DNA of 64,000 bases from Blastococcus sp. PRF04-17 (GCF_023016265.1 NZ_CP095412.1:2728001-2792000), one strand, 5' to 3'. Shown: positions 18,238 through 27,344, counted from the stretch's first letter. Made by a program: numbers and translations. Notes: a model not told the origin generated them from the sequence alone.

Positions 18238-19880
18238 CGGGCCCCCCGAGGAGCCGAAACCGCGGTTTCGGCCCCCGCTCGAGCGGCCGAAACCGCGGTT
18301 TCGGCTCCTGCTTGCTGCTGTTGCTGGGACTGGCCGACGACGGTGTCACCGAGCGGGCCCGCATCCTGTCCCACCGGGTCCTCCGGGAGGTCGGCCGCGG
18401 TGAACTCGATGCGGGTGAGGTCCGCCTCCTCCGGCTCGGTCGCCTGCCGCGGCGGGCTGAGCACCCAGGTGTCCTTGGACCCGCCGCCCTGGCTGGAGTT
18501 GACCACCAGCTCCCCTTCCGGGAGGGCCACCCGGGTCAGCCCGCCGGGCAGCACCCAGACCCTGTCGCCGTCGTTGACCGCGAAGGGCCGCAGGTCGACG
18601 TGGCGGGGCGCGATCCGTCCGCCCACCAGCGTCGGGCACGTCGACAGCCCGATCGGCTTCTGCGCGATCCAGTCCCGCGGCCGGGCGCGCACCTTGACCG
18701 CCAGCTCCCCGAGGGTGCGCTCGTCGGCGCGCGGACCGATCACGATGCCCTTGCCGCCCGAACCGTCGACCGGCTTGAGCACCAGCTGGTCCAGCGACTC
18801 GAGCACCCACTCGACGGTGTCGGGGTCGTCGAGCCGGTAGGTGTCGGCGTTCTGCAGGACCGGCTCCTCGCCGAGGTAGTAGCGGATCAGGTCGGGCACC
18901 CACGTGTAGAGCAGCTTGTCGTCGGCCACGCCGTTGCCCACGGCGTTGGCGATGGTCACCCGGCCGGCGCGCGCGGCGTTGAGCACGCCCGCGCAGCCGA
19001 TCACCGAGTCGGGGCGGAAGTGCACCGGGTCGAGGAACTCGTCGTCGATGCGGCGGTAGATGACGTCGACGCGCTGCTGCCCGTCCGTCGTCCGCATGCT
19101 CACCTGGTTGCCCGCGCACACCAGGTCGCGCCCCTCGACCAGTTCGACGCCCATCTGCCGGGCGAGCAGGGCGTGCTCGAAGTAGGCGGAGTTGTAGACG
19201 CCCGGCGTGAGGACGACGACCGTCGGGTCGGCCACGTTCGCCGGCGCGGACGCCTTGAGCGCCGCCAGCAGCCGGCTCGGGTAGTCGGCCACCGGCTGGA
19301 TGCGGTGGTCGGCGAACAGCTCGGGCAGCACCTGGCTCATCGCGGCCCGGTTGGTGATGACGTAGCTGACCCCCGACGGCGAGCGCAGGTTGTCCTCGAG
19401 CACCCGGAAGTCGCCGGCCTCGTCGCGCACGAGGTCGATGCCGGAGACGTGCACCCGGACGCCGTTGGGCGGCACCAGCCCGTGCGCCTGCCGGTGGAAG
19501 TGCGAGCTGGTGGTGATCACGCTGCGCGGCACGACGCGGTCGGCGAACACCTGGCCGGCGCCGTACACGTCGGCGAGGAAGGCCTCCAGCGCGTGCACCC
19601 GCTGGGCCACGCCCCGCTCGATGACCGACCACTCCTCGGCACCGATCACCCGCGGCACGATGTCGAGCGGGAACGGCTGCTCCTCGCCCGCGTGGGCGAA
19701 CGTGACCCCGGCGTCGCGGTAGGTCTGGCTCAGCACGTCGGCGCGCGCGGCCAGCTCGTCCCCGTCGATCGGCTGCATGGAGGCGAAGAGCCCGGCGTAC
19801 GCCGGACGGGCGCGGCCGACCTCGCCGAACATCTCGTCCCACTGCTCCCCGAGGGAGTAGCCGTCGAAGAGGTCCGCCAT
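18231..19880 (-). CDS. Circularly permuted ATP-grasp protein, 549 aa
   Basis: The start MADLFDGYSLGEQWDEMF and the motifs VLEDNLRSPSGVSYV, TPGVYNSAYFEH and LKPVDGSGGKGIVIGP identify the DUF404/407-type ATP-grasp ligase, which should form an amide or peptide bond using ATP. The last 30 or so residues are unusual: a Gln run and two copies of AGAETAVSA, encoded by a nested palindrome at 18251-18307. The gene overlaps the alpha-E start by seven bases. The ATG at 19880 is preceded by TAGGTT with six bases between, indicating a leaderless transcript for this trio. Confidence 0.92.
   Translation of the reverse strand: MADLFDGYSLGEQWDEMFGEVGRARPAYAGLFASMQPIDGDELAARADVLSQTYRDAGVTFAHAGEEQPFPLDIVPRVIGAEEWSVIERGVAQRVHALEAFLADVYGAGQVFADRVVPRSVITTSSHFHRQAHGLVPPNGVRVHVSGIDLVRDEAGDFRVLEDNLRSPSGVSYVITNRAAMSQVLPELFADHRIQPVADYPSRLLAALKASAPANVADPTVVVLTPGVYNSAYFEHALLARQMGVELVEGRDLVCAGNQVSMRTTDGQQRVDVIYRRIDDEFLDPVHFRPDSVIGCAGVLNAARAGRVTIANAVGNGVADDKLLYTWVPDLIRYYLGEEPVLQNADTYRLDDPDTVEWVLESLDQLVLKPVDGSGGKGIVIGPRADERTLGELAVKVRARPRDWIAQKPIGLSTCPTLVGGRIAPRHVDLRPFAVNDGDRVWVLPGGLTRVALPEGELVVNSSQGGGSKDTWVLSPPRQATEPEEADLTRIEFTAADLPEDPVGQDAGPLGDTVVGQSQQQQQAGAETAVSAARAGAETAVSAPRGARC
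18251..18307. repeat. Nested palindrome, two copies of GCCGAAACCGCGGTTTCGGC
   Basis: Two identical 20-base perfect palindromes (18253-18272 and 18286-18305) flank a third palindrome CGCTCGAGCG. With their GAG/CTC ends the two copies also form one larger inverted repeat. The whole lies inside the 3' end of the ATP-grasp gene, just before the alpha-E start. It looks like a repetitive palindromic element that inserted in frame. Confidence 0.8.
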
Positions 19881-19886
19881 GGACCG

Positions 19887-19892
19887 AACCTA
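19887..19892 (-). promoter_or_regulatory. -10 element TAGGTT for the ATP-grasp operon
   Basis: On the minus strand TAGGTT is followed by six bases and then the ATG at 19880. This places transcription start at the start codon. Confidence 0.45.
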
Positions 19893-19973
19893 GTTCCGGC
19901 GTGTGTCCGGCGCGTTTCGAGGACGCGAGGCCGCTCCGGTGACGCGGGGGTGTCGTCGGCAGGGTCTCTGCGA

Positions 19974-20747
19974 TCAGCGCTCGCCCCGGACCACGGCCAC
20001 CCCCAGCCAGGGGCGCAGCGCCCCGTCCGAGAGCAACCGGCCGACCCGGTGCGACTGCTCCTGCGCCTCGCGGAGCGCCGGGTCGTCGCCGTGCCGGCGG
20101 ACCACCTCGGCGTCCACGGCGTCCGCCCGCTCGGTCCACTCCGCGGGGCTGTCCCCGAGGTCGGCCACGACGTGGTCCTCGAGCCGGAATCCGGCGTCGT
20201 CCAGCAGCTCGAGGAGTTCGGCCTCCGACGGGAACTCGTTGCCCTCGGGCAGCGGCGGCGGGAGCGGCGCGTCGGCCACGAAGACCAGGAGGCCCAGCCG
20301 GCGTCCGTCGCCGAGCACGCGCCGCAGCTCCGCGAGCACGCCGGCCTTGTCCGACGTGGTGCAGAGCACTCCGAGGCACCAGGCCGCGTCGAAGGCGCCG
20401 TCGGGGAAGGGCAGCGCCTGGGCGACCGCCGCGACCGAGGGCAGGCCGAACAGCCGCCGACTGGCCCGGGCCGCCGGGGTCATCGGCTCCGCGCACACCG
20501 GCCGCGGTCCGCGCTCGGCGGCCAGCCATCCGGCCGGTCCACCCACCCCGGCGCCGGCGTCCAGGAACCGGGTGCCGGCGCTCACCCCCAGCCGGTCGGC
20601 CAGCCAGCGCAGCGCCGCCTCGCTGCCGCTGCCGCGGCACCCGGCCGGGATCGCGTACTCGGGTCCGAGCGCGCGGACCGCCTCCTCGGTGAATCCGGCG
20701 ACCGTGCCGAACTCCGACTCCATCGCGTCGCTCTCGAGCTCCGTCAC
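19974..20747 (-). CDS. SAM-dependent class I methyltransferase, 257 aa
   Basis: The SAM-binding motif FLDAGAGVGGPAGWLA lies at about residues 64-80, and the later motif FPDGAFDAAWCLGVL is typical of UbiE/small-molecule methyltransferases. The GTG start overlaps the stop of the MTHFR-like gene, so both are in one transcript. The position may reflect one-carbon metabolism, but the substrate cannot be deduced. Confidence 0.88.
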   Translation of the reverse strand: MTELESDAMESEFGTVAGFTEEAVRALGPEYAIPAGCRGSGSEAALRWLADRLGVSAGTRFLDAGAGVGGPAGWLAAERGPRPVCAEPMTPAARASRRLFGLPSVAAVAQALPFPDGAFDAAWCLGVLCTTSDKAGVLAELRRVLGDGRRLGLLVFVADAPLPPPLPEGNEFPSEAELLELLDDAGFRLEDHVVADLGDSPAEWTERADAVDAEVVRRHGDDPALREAQEQSHRVGRLLSDGALRPWLGVAVVRGER

Positions 20748-21835
20748 GCCCTGCCCCTCAGTCGGTCGGCCACCTCGGCCTTGATCCGCGCGCCGTCGTC
20801 CGCACCCCGTGCCGAGCCCATCCCCGAGAGGTTCACCCCGACGACGCCCGGGACGGCCAGCAGCGCGGCGGCCTCGTCGACCGCCGCGGCGATGCCGGCC
20901 TCGCGCGGATCGTCCGCGCCGAGCACCCGCGCCACCACGTCGTCGTCCAGGTGGAGGCCGGGGAAGCGCTGCAGGACCCGGGCCGACGGCTCGTCGGTGT
21001 AGACGGCGACGCCGGCGACGAAGGGCACCGTGGCACCTGCCTCGCGGGCCGCCGCCACGAATCGCGCCACCCGGTCGGGGCTGCGCACGTGGTTGAGGAC
21101 GCACAGCTGCGCGCCGGCTCGCTCCTTCTGCGCCACCCGGGCCGGGCGGAGATCGACCGGGGGCGCCTCCGGTGACTCGGGCACCGCGACCGGCAGGCCC
21201 ATCCCGGCCGCCAGCGCGGTCAGGCGGACGCCGTCGAGCTCGAACACCTGCCTGGTGCCGGGCCGCACACCCGGTCCGCGCCCGTCACCGGTCACGCAGA
21301 GGACGCCGTCGACGCCGAGCGCGGCCAGTCCGGCGAGTTCCTGCTCGAGCACCAGCCGGTTGCGGTCGCGGCAGGTGAGCGTCGTCCAGAGCCGGCCGCC
21401 GGCGGCCATCACCTCGCGCGCGAGCATCGTCGGCGGGAAGTCCGGCCGGTCGGCGTGCTCGCCGGCCAGCAGGGCGTCGGCCGCCGTGCCGAGCACGCCG
21501 GCCACCCGGCGCACCGATCCCACGTCGAAGGGAGCGACGGACAGATCCGCCAGGACGACGGGGGCGGTGGCCGCCCGTGCCAGCAGCCCGTCCGCAGCGG
21601 GGACCGGGCGCGACCGCGGCGGGTCCGGCCACCTGACCAACGGTTCGCCCACGAACACGCACCGGTGCTCGGCCAGCTCGCATCGCTCGTCGTCCCGGAC
21701 GCCGCCACAGGGGCCGAAGACCATGCGCTTGGGGCAGCCCGGCCGGCCGGCACCGCTCCCCTCGGGCTCCACGGGGGAGGCCTGACCGGTGCGGACCGCC
21801 ACGAAACCAGCCGCCGCGACGAGACGGGAAGACAC
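20744..21835 (-). CDS. Methylenetetrahydrofolate reductase-like protein with zinc-binding domain
   Basis: The N-terminal 60 residues contain CPKRMVFGPCGGVRDD with further cysteines (RCELAEHRC). This is the MTHFR C-terminal, metal-binding domain, here placed at the front. A TIM-barrel reductase-like domain follows (LTCRDRNRLVLEQELAGLAA, then GVDGVLCVTGDGRG), the flavin and folate-binding pattern of MTHFR. Such proteins are thought to reduce methylene-tetrahydrofolate, or to serve related C1 pathways with redox partners. GTG at 21835 is the furthest start; a later GTG is possible, since no ribosome site is evident. It is divergent from the pirin operon. Confidence 0.82.
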   Translation of the reverse strand: MSSRLVAAAGFVAVRTGQASPVEPEGSGAGRPGCPKRMVFGPCGGVRDDERCELAEHRCVFVGEPLVRWPDPPRSRPVPAADGLLARAATAPVVLADLSVAPFDVGSVRRVAGVLGTAADALLAGEHADRPDFPPTMLAREVMAAGGRLWTTLTCRDRNRLVLEQELAGLAALGVDGVLCVTGDGRGPGVRPGTRQVFELDGVRLTALAAGMGLPVAVPESPEAPPVDLRPARVAQKERAGAQLCVLNHVRSPDRVARFVAAAREAGATVPFVAGVAVYTDEPSARVLQRFPGLHLDDDVVARVLGADDPREAGIAAAVDEAAALLAVPGVVGVNLSGMGSARGADDGARIKAEVADRLRGRA

Positions 21836-21851
21836 GGGGCGCCGACAGGGT

Positions 21852-21878
21852 TACCGTGGCACTAGTTGAGACCTCAAC
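21852..21878 (+). promoter_or_regulatory. Promoter and MarR-like operator of the pirin operon
   Basis: A -10 hexamer TACCGT (21852-21857) is followed by the inverted repeat GTTGAG-AC-CTCAAC (21865-21878), which would overlap the transcription start. Repeats of this form are typical of MarR-family operators. No MarR gene is present in the window. Confidence 0.5.
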
Positions 21879-21891
21879 CAAGGAGGCCGGC

Positions 21892-22884
21892 ATGCCTGCC
21901 GTGACCGTCGAGGACACCACCGCCCTGCCCCGCGTCCCCGTTCCCGCCCCCGGTACGGTCCGCCGCCGCGTCCGCTCGGTGACGACGGCGCCGTCGGGCT
22001 TCGAGGGCGAGGGCTTCCCGGTCCGCCGCGCCTTCGCCGGCGTCGACCTCCGTGACCTCGATCCCTTCATCCACATGGACCAGATGGGCGAGGTCGAGTA
22101 CGCGCCGGGCGAGCCGAAGGGCACCTCCTGGCATCCGCACCGGGGCTTCGAGACCGTCACGTACATCATCGACGGCACGTTCGAGCACGCCGACTCCCAC
22201 GGCGGAGGCGGCACGATCAGCAACGGCGACACCCAGTGGATGACCGCGGGCGGCGGCGTCCTGCACATCGAGCGCCCACCGGAGCACCTCGTCGTCAGCG
22301 GGGGTCTCTTCCACGGCCTCCAGCTGTGGGTGAACCTGCCGCGCGCGCAGAAGTGGGTCGAGCCGCGCTACCAGGACCTGCGCGCGAACCAGTCCGTGCT
22401 GCTGGCCAGCCCCGACGCCGGCGCCTTCCTCCGCGTCATCGCCGGGGACGTCGCCGGTCACGTCGGCCCCGGCTCCACGTATACGCCGATGGCCATGGTG
22501 CACGCGACCGTCTCCCCGGGCGCCACCCTCGACCTGCCGTGGCGGCGGGACTTCAACGCCCTGGTCTACGTGCTCTCCGGGGCCGGCTCCGTCGGCGTCG
22601 ACGGAGCCCCGATCCGCACCGGGCAGCTCGCCGTCCTCGGCCCCGGGGACACCGTCACCGTCAACGGCGCCGTCCACCAGGAGTCGCGCACGCCGGCGCT
22701 GGACGTGGTCATCCTCGGTGGCGCGCCGATCCGGGAGCCGATCGCCATGTACGGGCCGTTCGTCATGAACACCCGACAGGAGGTCATGGACGCGTTCACC
22801 GACTTCCAGGCCGGTCGGCTGGGCTCGATCCCGGCCACGTACGTGCCGCACGGCGGCGTGACGGGCGAGACTGGACAGCCATGA
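21892..22884 (+). CDS. Pirin family protein 1, 330 aa
   Basis: Cupin-fold protein. The pirin metal-binding set is visible as HPHRGFETVTYI with later HGLQLWVNLP, and the C-terminal domain ends GPFVMNTRQEVMDAF, the conserved pirin tail. Bacterial pirins bind iron and some have quercetinase activity. ATG at 21892 is preferred because AAGGAGG lies five bases before it; the frame is open to 21856. The stop overlaps the second pirin's ATG (ATGA). Confidence 0.92.
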   Translation: MPAVTVEDTTALPRVPVPAPGTVRRRVRSVTTAPSGFEGEGFPVRRAFAGVDLRDLDPFIHMDQMGEVEYAPGEPKGTSWHPHRGFETVTYIIDGTFEHADSHGGGGTISNGDTQWMTAGGGVLHIERPPEHLVVSGGLFHGLQLWVNLPRAQKWVEPRYQDLRANQSVLLASPDAGAFLRVIAGDVAGHVGPGSTYTPMAMVHATVSPGATLDLPWRRDFNALVYVLSGAGSVGVDGAPIRTGQLAVLGPGDTVTVNGAVHQESRTPALDVVILGGAPIREPIAMYGPFVMNTRQEVMDAFTDFQAGRLGSIPATYVPHGGVTGETGQP

Positions 22885-23864
22885 GCAACCTGGACCGCCG
22901 TCCCGCCGCCCGCGAGCTCGGAGGCCTGGAGGGCACCGCCGCCGGCCCGGCGCTGGACCTGCTGCCGGGCAAGGAGGTGCTGCTCGGCGAGAGCACCTAC
23001 GTCCGCCGGCTGCTGCCGACCCTGGGGCGACGGATGGTCGGCGCCTGGGCGTTCGTCGACCACTACGGCCCCGACGACATCGCCGACGGGGCCGGCATGC
23101 AGGTGGCGCCGCATCCGCACACCGGCCTGCAGACGGTGTCGTGGCTGCTGGAGGGCGAGGTGCACCACCGCGACTCCCTGGGCAGCGACGTCACCTTCGG
23201 CCCCCGGGAGCTGCCGTTGATGACGGCCGGCCTGGGCATCGCCCACTCGGAGCAGTCGCCGGTCAGCCACCCCCGGTTCCTGCACGGCGTCCAGCTGTGG
23301 GTGGTTCTCCCCGACGCCGTCCGCGACATGGCTCCGGTGTTCGAGCACCACGCGGCCCTGCCCGGGTTCACGTCCGACGGCGTGACGGCCACCGTGCTGG
23401 TCGGTGAGCTCGGCGGTGCGCGCTCGTCGGCGACCGCACACACGCCGCTGGTCGGCGTCGACCTGGAGCTGACGCCGGGTGCCGACGTCGAGGTGCCGCT
23501 GGACCCGGCCTTCGAGTACGGCGTCCTCACCTCCACCGGCGCGGCGGAGGTCGAGGGGGCGCCGCTGACCACCGGCGCCATGCTCTATCTGGGCACCGGC
23601 CGGAGGACCCTGCGGCTGCGGGGCGGGGCGACGGCCGACGGCCGGCCGACCCGCCTGATGCTGCTCGGCGGCGAGCCGTTCGAGGAGCGCGTCGTCATGT
23701 GGTGGAACTTCGTCGGCCGGTCGGGCGAGGAGATCGCCCACTACGCCGAGCAGTGGAACGCCGAGTCCGACCGGTTCGGTGCCGTGGTCGGCTACGACGG
23801 CGCCCGGCTCGAGGCGCCGCCGCTGCCGCCGGTCCCGCTCAAGGCCCGGGGGCGCGAGAGGTGA
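22881..23864 (+). CDS. Pirin family protein 2, 327 aa
   Basis: A second, diverged cupin protein. Iron-binding motifs are HPHTGLQTVSWLLEGEVHHRDS and HGVQLWVVLPDAVRDM (first motif residues about 74-95). The C-terminus has the pirin signature MWWNFVGRSGEEIAHY. Its ATG lies within the stop of pirin 1 and its stop overlaps the next start (GTGA), so the three genes form a tight operon. Confidence 0.9.
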   Translation: MSNLDRRPAARELGGLEGTAAGPALDLLPGKEVLLGESTYVRRLLPTLGRRMVGAWAFVDHYGPDDIADGAGMQVAPHPHTGLQTVSWLLEGEVHHRDSLGSDVTFGPRELPLMTAGLGIAHSEQSPVSHPRFLHGVQLWVVLPDAVRDMAPVFEHHAALPGFTSDGVTATVLVGELGGARSSATAHTPLVGVDLELTPGADVEVPLDPAFEYGVLTSTGAAEVEGAPLTTGAMLYLGTGRRTLRLRGGATADGRPTRLMLLGGEPFEERVVMWWNFVGRSGEEIAHYAEQWNAESDRFGAVVGYDGARLEAPPLPPVPLKARGRER

Positions 23865-24289
23865 ACGTCGACCACCGGATGCTGTCGTTCGTCGCCGGCC
23901 AGGCGTGGGGCGTCCTGGCCGCGATCCAGCCCGGCGGGCGCCCCCATCTGTCCAACGTCGGCTACGCCTACGACCCGGCGGCACGTCAGTTCCGCATCTC
24001 GGTGACCGAGGGCCGGGCCAAGACGCGCTACCTGCGGGAGGACCCACGGGTCACCCTGCACGTCGCGTCCAAGGACTTCTGGACCTGGGTCGCCGTCGAG
24101 GGCACCGCCGAGCTCACCCCGGTCGCGGCCGACCCGCACGACGCCACGGTCGAGGAGCTCGTGACCTACTACCGCGCCATCAACGGCGAGCACCCCGACT
24201 GGGACGAGTACCGCGCCGCCATGGTGGCCGACCGCCGGCTCGTCGTCCGGTTCAGCCCCGAACGCACCTATGGCCAGGTCCGCGTCTGA
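23861..24289 (+). CDS. F420-dependent/PPOX-class oxidoreductase, 142 aa
   Basis: Split-barrel flavin/deazaflavin fold: WGVLAAIQPGGRPHLSNVGY near the start, then GRAKTRYLREDPRVTLHV, the pattern of TIGR03618-type F420-binding proteins. These use F420 or FMN to reduce or scavenge small molecules. GTG overlaps the stop of pirin 2. The cofactor assignment is by family resemblance. Confidence 0.85.
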   Translation: MNVDHRMLSFVAGQAWGVLAAIQPGGRPHLSNVGYAYDPAARQFRISVTEGRAKTRYLREDPRVTLHVASKDFWTWVAVEGTAELTPVAADPHDATVEELVTYYRAINGEHPDWDEYRAAMVADRRLVVRFSPERTYGQVRV

Positions 24290-24431
24290 ACGGGGGCGGG
24301 CGGCCCTCCTCGCGTTCGTGCTCCTGGCCGCCGGCTGCGGCAGCGAGGAGCCGGGCGGATCCGGCGCCTGCGAGGAGGGCACCGTGGTCTGCGACGACAA
24401 CGGCGGCGGCTCCCCGGCGCCGACCCGCTGA
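24270..24431 (+). CDS. Small putative lipoprotein, 53 aa
   Basis: Begins MARSASERGRAALLAFVLLA and continues AGCGSEEPGG: a basic N-terminus, a hydrophobic core and Cys23 after AAG, a plausible lipoprotein cleavage site. The mature part is only about 31 residues, with two further cysteines (ACEEGTVVCDDN). It overlaps the previous gene by 20 bases. The family is not recognised. The signal-peptide pattern supports its being real, but its size leaves doubt. Confidence 0.5.
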   Translation: MARSASERGRAALLAFVLLAAGCGSEEPGGSGACEEGTVVCDDNGGGSPAPTR

Positions 24432-24461
24432 GCGCGGGTCGGCCGGGGAAGCCGCTCGCCG

Positions 24462-25234
24462 TCAGGCCGGCAGCTCCTGCATGACCTCGAAGGGCGCGCC
24501 CCACGGGTCCTCGACGACGGCGAACCGCCCGAACGGGGTGTCCATGGGTGTCATCGTCACCGTGCCGCCCTTCGCCTCGACCGTGGCGACCGCCTCGTCC
24601 GCCGATGCCACGGAGAAGCAGGTGAGCCAGCCCCTCGGCATGCTCGGGTCCGAGGCTCCGAGCCCGCCGAGCGGGTTGCCGCCGGTGGAGAACGTCGCGC
24701 AGTCCATGCCCTCGCCGGCCACTTCGGCGCTCATCTGCTCGAAGGTGAACCCGAAGACGGCGCTGTAGAACTCCTTGGCGGCAGCCGTGTCGTCGACCAT
24801 CGCCTCGTTCCAGGCCAGCGCGCCCGGCTCGTTGTGGATCTGGACGCCGGTGTTGAGACCGGACTGCCAGAGGCCGAACGGATTCCCCTGCGGATCGAGC
24901 GCGATGACCATCGTGCCCATCGGCCCGACCTCCATCGGCTCGACCACGACCTGGCCTCCGGCGTCCCTGATCTTCGCGGCCGTCGCGGCGGCGTCGTCCG
25001 CCGCGAAGTACGTCGTCCACCGCGGGGGTCGTCCGGGTCCTGCTGCGGGCCCATGCCGCCGGCCATGCGGCCGTTGCGCATCACGGTGAGGTAGCCGCCG
25101 AACTCGGGCTCGCCACCGGCGTACTCCCAGCCGAGCACCGCCGCGTAGAAGTTCTTCGTCGCCTCCAGGTCGGCGGCGCCGTAGTCCACCCAGCACGGGG
25201 TCCCGTTCGGCCAGGGTGTGTCGCGAGTGGGCAT
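24462..25234 (-). CDS. Two-domain VOC family protein (one-base frameshift)
   Basis: The N-terminal frame gives MPTRDTPWPNGTPCWVDYGA and AADLEATKNFYAAVLGWEY, a VOC domain of the antibiotic-resistance/CFP32 type. The other frame continues from RWTTYFAADDAAATAAKI through a second VOC domain (AAKEFYSAVFGFTFEQM) to the end MQELPA. One base added to the G run at 25024-25028 joins them, giving 257 residues, the family's normal size. AGGAG lies six bases before the ATG. Proteins of this type are mostly uncharacterised. Confidence 0.88.
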
Positions 25235-25313
25235 GACATCTCCTCTTCGTCGGGGAGAGGAACCGTCCCACCGGCCACCGACAGTTCCCAGAGGACCGGT
25301 CCGGAGGAGCGGG

Positions 25314-27344
25314 TCAGAACCGGCCGCCGCCGCTGCGACCGCCTCCGCCGAAGCTGCCCCCGCCGGAGCGCCCGCCGCCCCCGCCGAAGCCGCGTCCCCC
25401 GCCGAAGCCGCCCCCGCCGAAGCCACCACCGAACCCGCCGCGGCCACCGCCGAGCAGGATCCCGCCGAGCACGAGGCTGCCGAGGTCCACCCCGCCCCGG
25501 CGGTAGCCCCCGCCGTACCCGCCGCCGAAGCCACCGGGCCCACCGAAGCCGCCGCCGTAGCCGCCTCCCGACCAGCGGGTCACGTCGTCCTGGGCCAGGT
25601 CGAGCGCCGACTGCGCCATCATCGCCGCCTGGTGCGCCTCGCGGAGTGCGGTCACCGGGTCGTCCCGCCCGAGCTCGACGGCGAGGTCGTGGTGCCGCTG
25701 CGCCTCGGCCAGCCGGGTCCGCGCCTCGGGCCCGACGGCGCCGCGCCGGGTGCCGATGAAGTCCGCGGCCGCCGCGATGGTGGAGCGGGCGGTGAGCAGC
25801 GCCTGGTCGAGGGCTGCGGCCGCCCGGCGCATCTGGGTCTGCTGGTCCCGCGCGACCGACAGCGCCTGCTCCAGGGCGATGTCGGCCTCCTCGAGCTGGC
25901 GCAGCGCGGCGAGGGGATCGGTCCGCGAGCCGGTCCGCAGCAGCTCGTCGGCCGAGGTCAGCGCCGCCTCGGCACGGGCGATCTGGGGCCGCAGTCCGGC
26001 CCTGTCCCCGCCGGCGACGAGCGACCGGGCCTCGGCGAGGTCCTTCTCCGTCTCGGCCCGCATGTCGGCCACCCGCTCGGCGGCCGCGTCGAGGTCCGCG
26101 GCGAGCCGGCCGACGGCGTCGAGCAGCGTGGCGGTCTGCGCGACGGCGTCCTCCGCCGCCCGGATGTCACCGACGGCGGCACCCGCCCGGCCGGCCGCCA
26201 GCTGCTCGCGCGCCTCGACGACCTCCTGCTCCGCGGCGGCGAGCCGGGCCCGCGCCTCGGTGGTGTTGTCCCGCACCGAGACGACGGCCGAGTCCGCGTA
26301 CCGCTGCTGGAGCTGCGCGAGGCGCTGCTCCTCCTGCGGCACCCGGGCGCGCAGCTCGGCGATCCGCGGCCCGAGCGCGTCGAGCACCTGCGGCGCGGTG
26401 TGCTCGAGGTCGCGCAGCTCGGCGAACGCCGCCGCCTGCTGGTCCAGCCGCGCGTCGGCCGCCTCGACGAGGGCGAGCATGTCGGCGAGCATGCGGCGGG
26501 TGGTCGGCTCGTCCTCCGGGACGTCGTCGTCCAGCTGCTGGCGGATCGCGAACGCGCGCGCCAGCTCGTCCCGCGAGGCCGCCAGGGCCTGCTCGAACCC
26601 GGCGACCGCCTCGGGGCCGTACTGCAGGCGGGCGTAGTCGAGGTCGAGCTGCGAGGTCTTCATCGCCTCGTCGAGCTCGAGCAGCGCGCTGCTGGCCCGG
26701 AACTGGACCTGCTCGGTGCTCTCGCCCGGGAACGGGTCGGGCCGCTCGATGCGCTGCACCGGCGGCGGCAGCGCCTCCCGAGCACGCCGCCGTGAGCGGG
26801 TCGCCAGGTAGACCCCACCACCGACGACGGCGACCCCGCCCAGCACCAGCAGCGCCCCGCCCCCGCCCGACCCGCCGCCGGACTCGTCGGTCGTGCCACC
26901 GCTGTTCCCGGCACGCAGCAGGTCGGCGAAGGCGACGACACCGCCGGCGAAGTCGCCGTCGCGGAACGGGGGTTCGACCACCTGCTCCACCTCGGCGTAG
27001 GTGACCGGGGAGTTCGCCGGCTTGTAGAAGCCGTAGGCGCCGTCGACGACCGCGACCGCGATCAGGGCGTCGTTGCCCCCCAGCTGGGAGAGCTCGGCGG
27101 TCGACTCGGCCCAGTCACTGCCCCGGGCGCCGTCGAAGCTGGAGACGAAGACGGCGAACAGCTGGGTGCCGTCCTCCGCCTGGAGCCCTTCGATGGCCTC
27201 CTCGACCTGGGTCTCGTTCCCACTGAGCGCGCCGACGCTGTCGACCACCTGCTCCTCGAGGCGGAACGGCTCCTCGGCCGTCGCGGTCCCACCGCTCAGC
27301 ACGAGGAGGGCGGACACCCCGAGGACGACGGACAGCCGGCGCAC
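25314..27344 (-). CDS. TPM domain protein with coiled-coil and Gly-rich tail, 676 aa
   Basis: A signal peptide (VRRLSVVLGVSALLVLSGGT) precedes a TPM domain (about residues 25-155, EEQVVDSVGALSGNETQVEE). A Gly-rich linker and one membrane segment (GGALLVLGGVAVVGGGVYL) follow at about residues 165-185. A long Ala/Arg/Glu helical region that should form coiled coils spans about residues 200-590, and the last 90 residues are mostly Gly, Phe and Arg. TPM proteins are linked to photosystem repair or membrane-protein quality control; the role here is unknown. GGGAGG lies four to five bases before the GTG at 27344. TAGGGT (27380-27385, minus strand) is a possible -10. Confidence 0.85.
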   Translation of the reverse strand: MRRLSVVLGVSALLVLSGGTATAEEPFRLEEQVVDSVGALSGNETQVEEAIEGLQAEDGTQLFAVFVSSFDGARGSDWAESTAELSQLGGNDALIAVAVVDGAYGFYKPANSPVTYAEVEQVVEPPFRDGDFAGGVVAFADLLRAGNSGGTTDESGGGSGGGGALLVLGGVAVVGGGVYLATRSRRRAREALPPPVQRIERPDPFPGESTEQVQFRASSALLELDEAMKTSQLDLDYARLQYGPEAVAGFEQALAASRDELARAFAIRQQLDDDVPEDEPTTRRMLADMLALVEAADARLDQQAAAFAELRDLEHTAPQVLDALGPRIAELRARVPQEEQRLAQLQQRYADSAVVSVRDNTTEARARLAAAEQEVVEAREQLAAGRAGAAVGDIRAAEDAVAQTATLLDAVGRLAADLDAAAERVADMRAETEKDLAEARSLVAGGDRAGLRPQIARAEAALTSADELLRTGSRTDPLAALRQLEEADIALEQALSVARDQQTQMRRAAAALDQALLTARSTIAAAADFIGTRRGAVGPEARTRLAEAQRHHDLAVELGRDDPVTALREAHQAAMMAQSALDLAQDDVTRWSGGGYGGGFGGPGGFGGGYGGGYRRGGVDLGSLVLGGILLGGGRGGFGGGFGGGGFGGGRGFGGGGGRSGGGSFGGGGRSGGGRF

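Noticed and set aside
25218-26795. Plus-strand frame opposite the TPM-domain gene
   Set aside because: Shadow of an Ala/Glu/Arg-rich coiled-coil gene; the composition explains the absence of stops.
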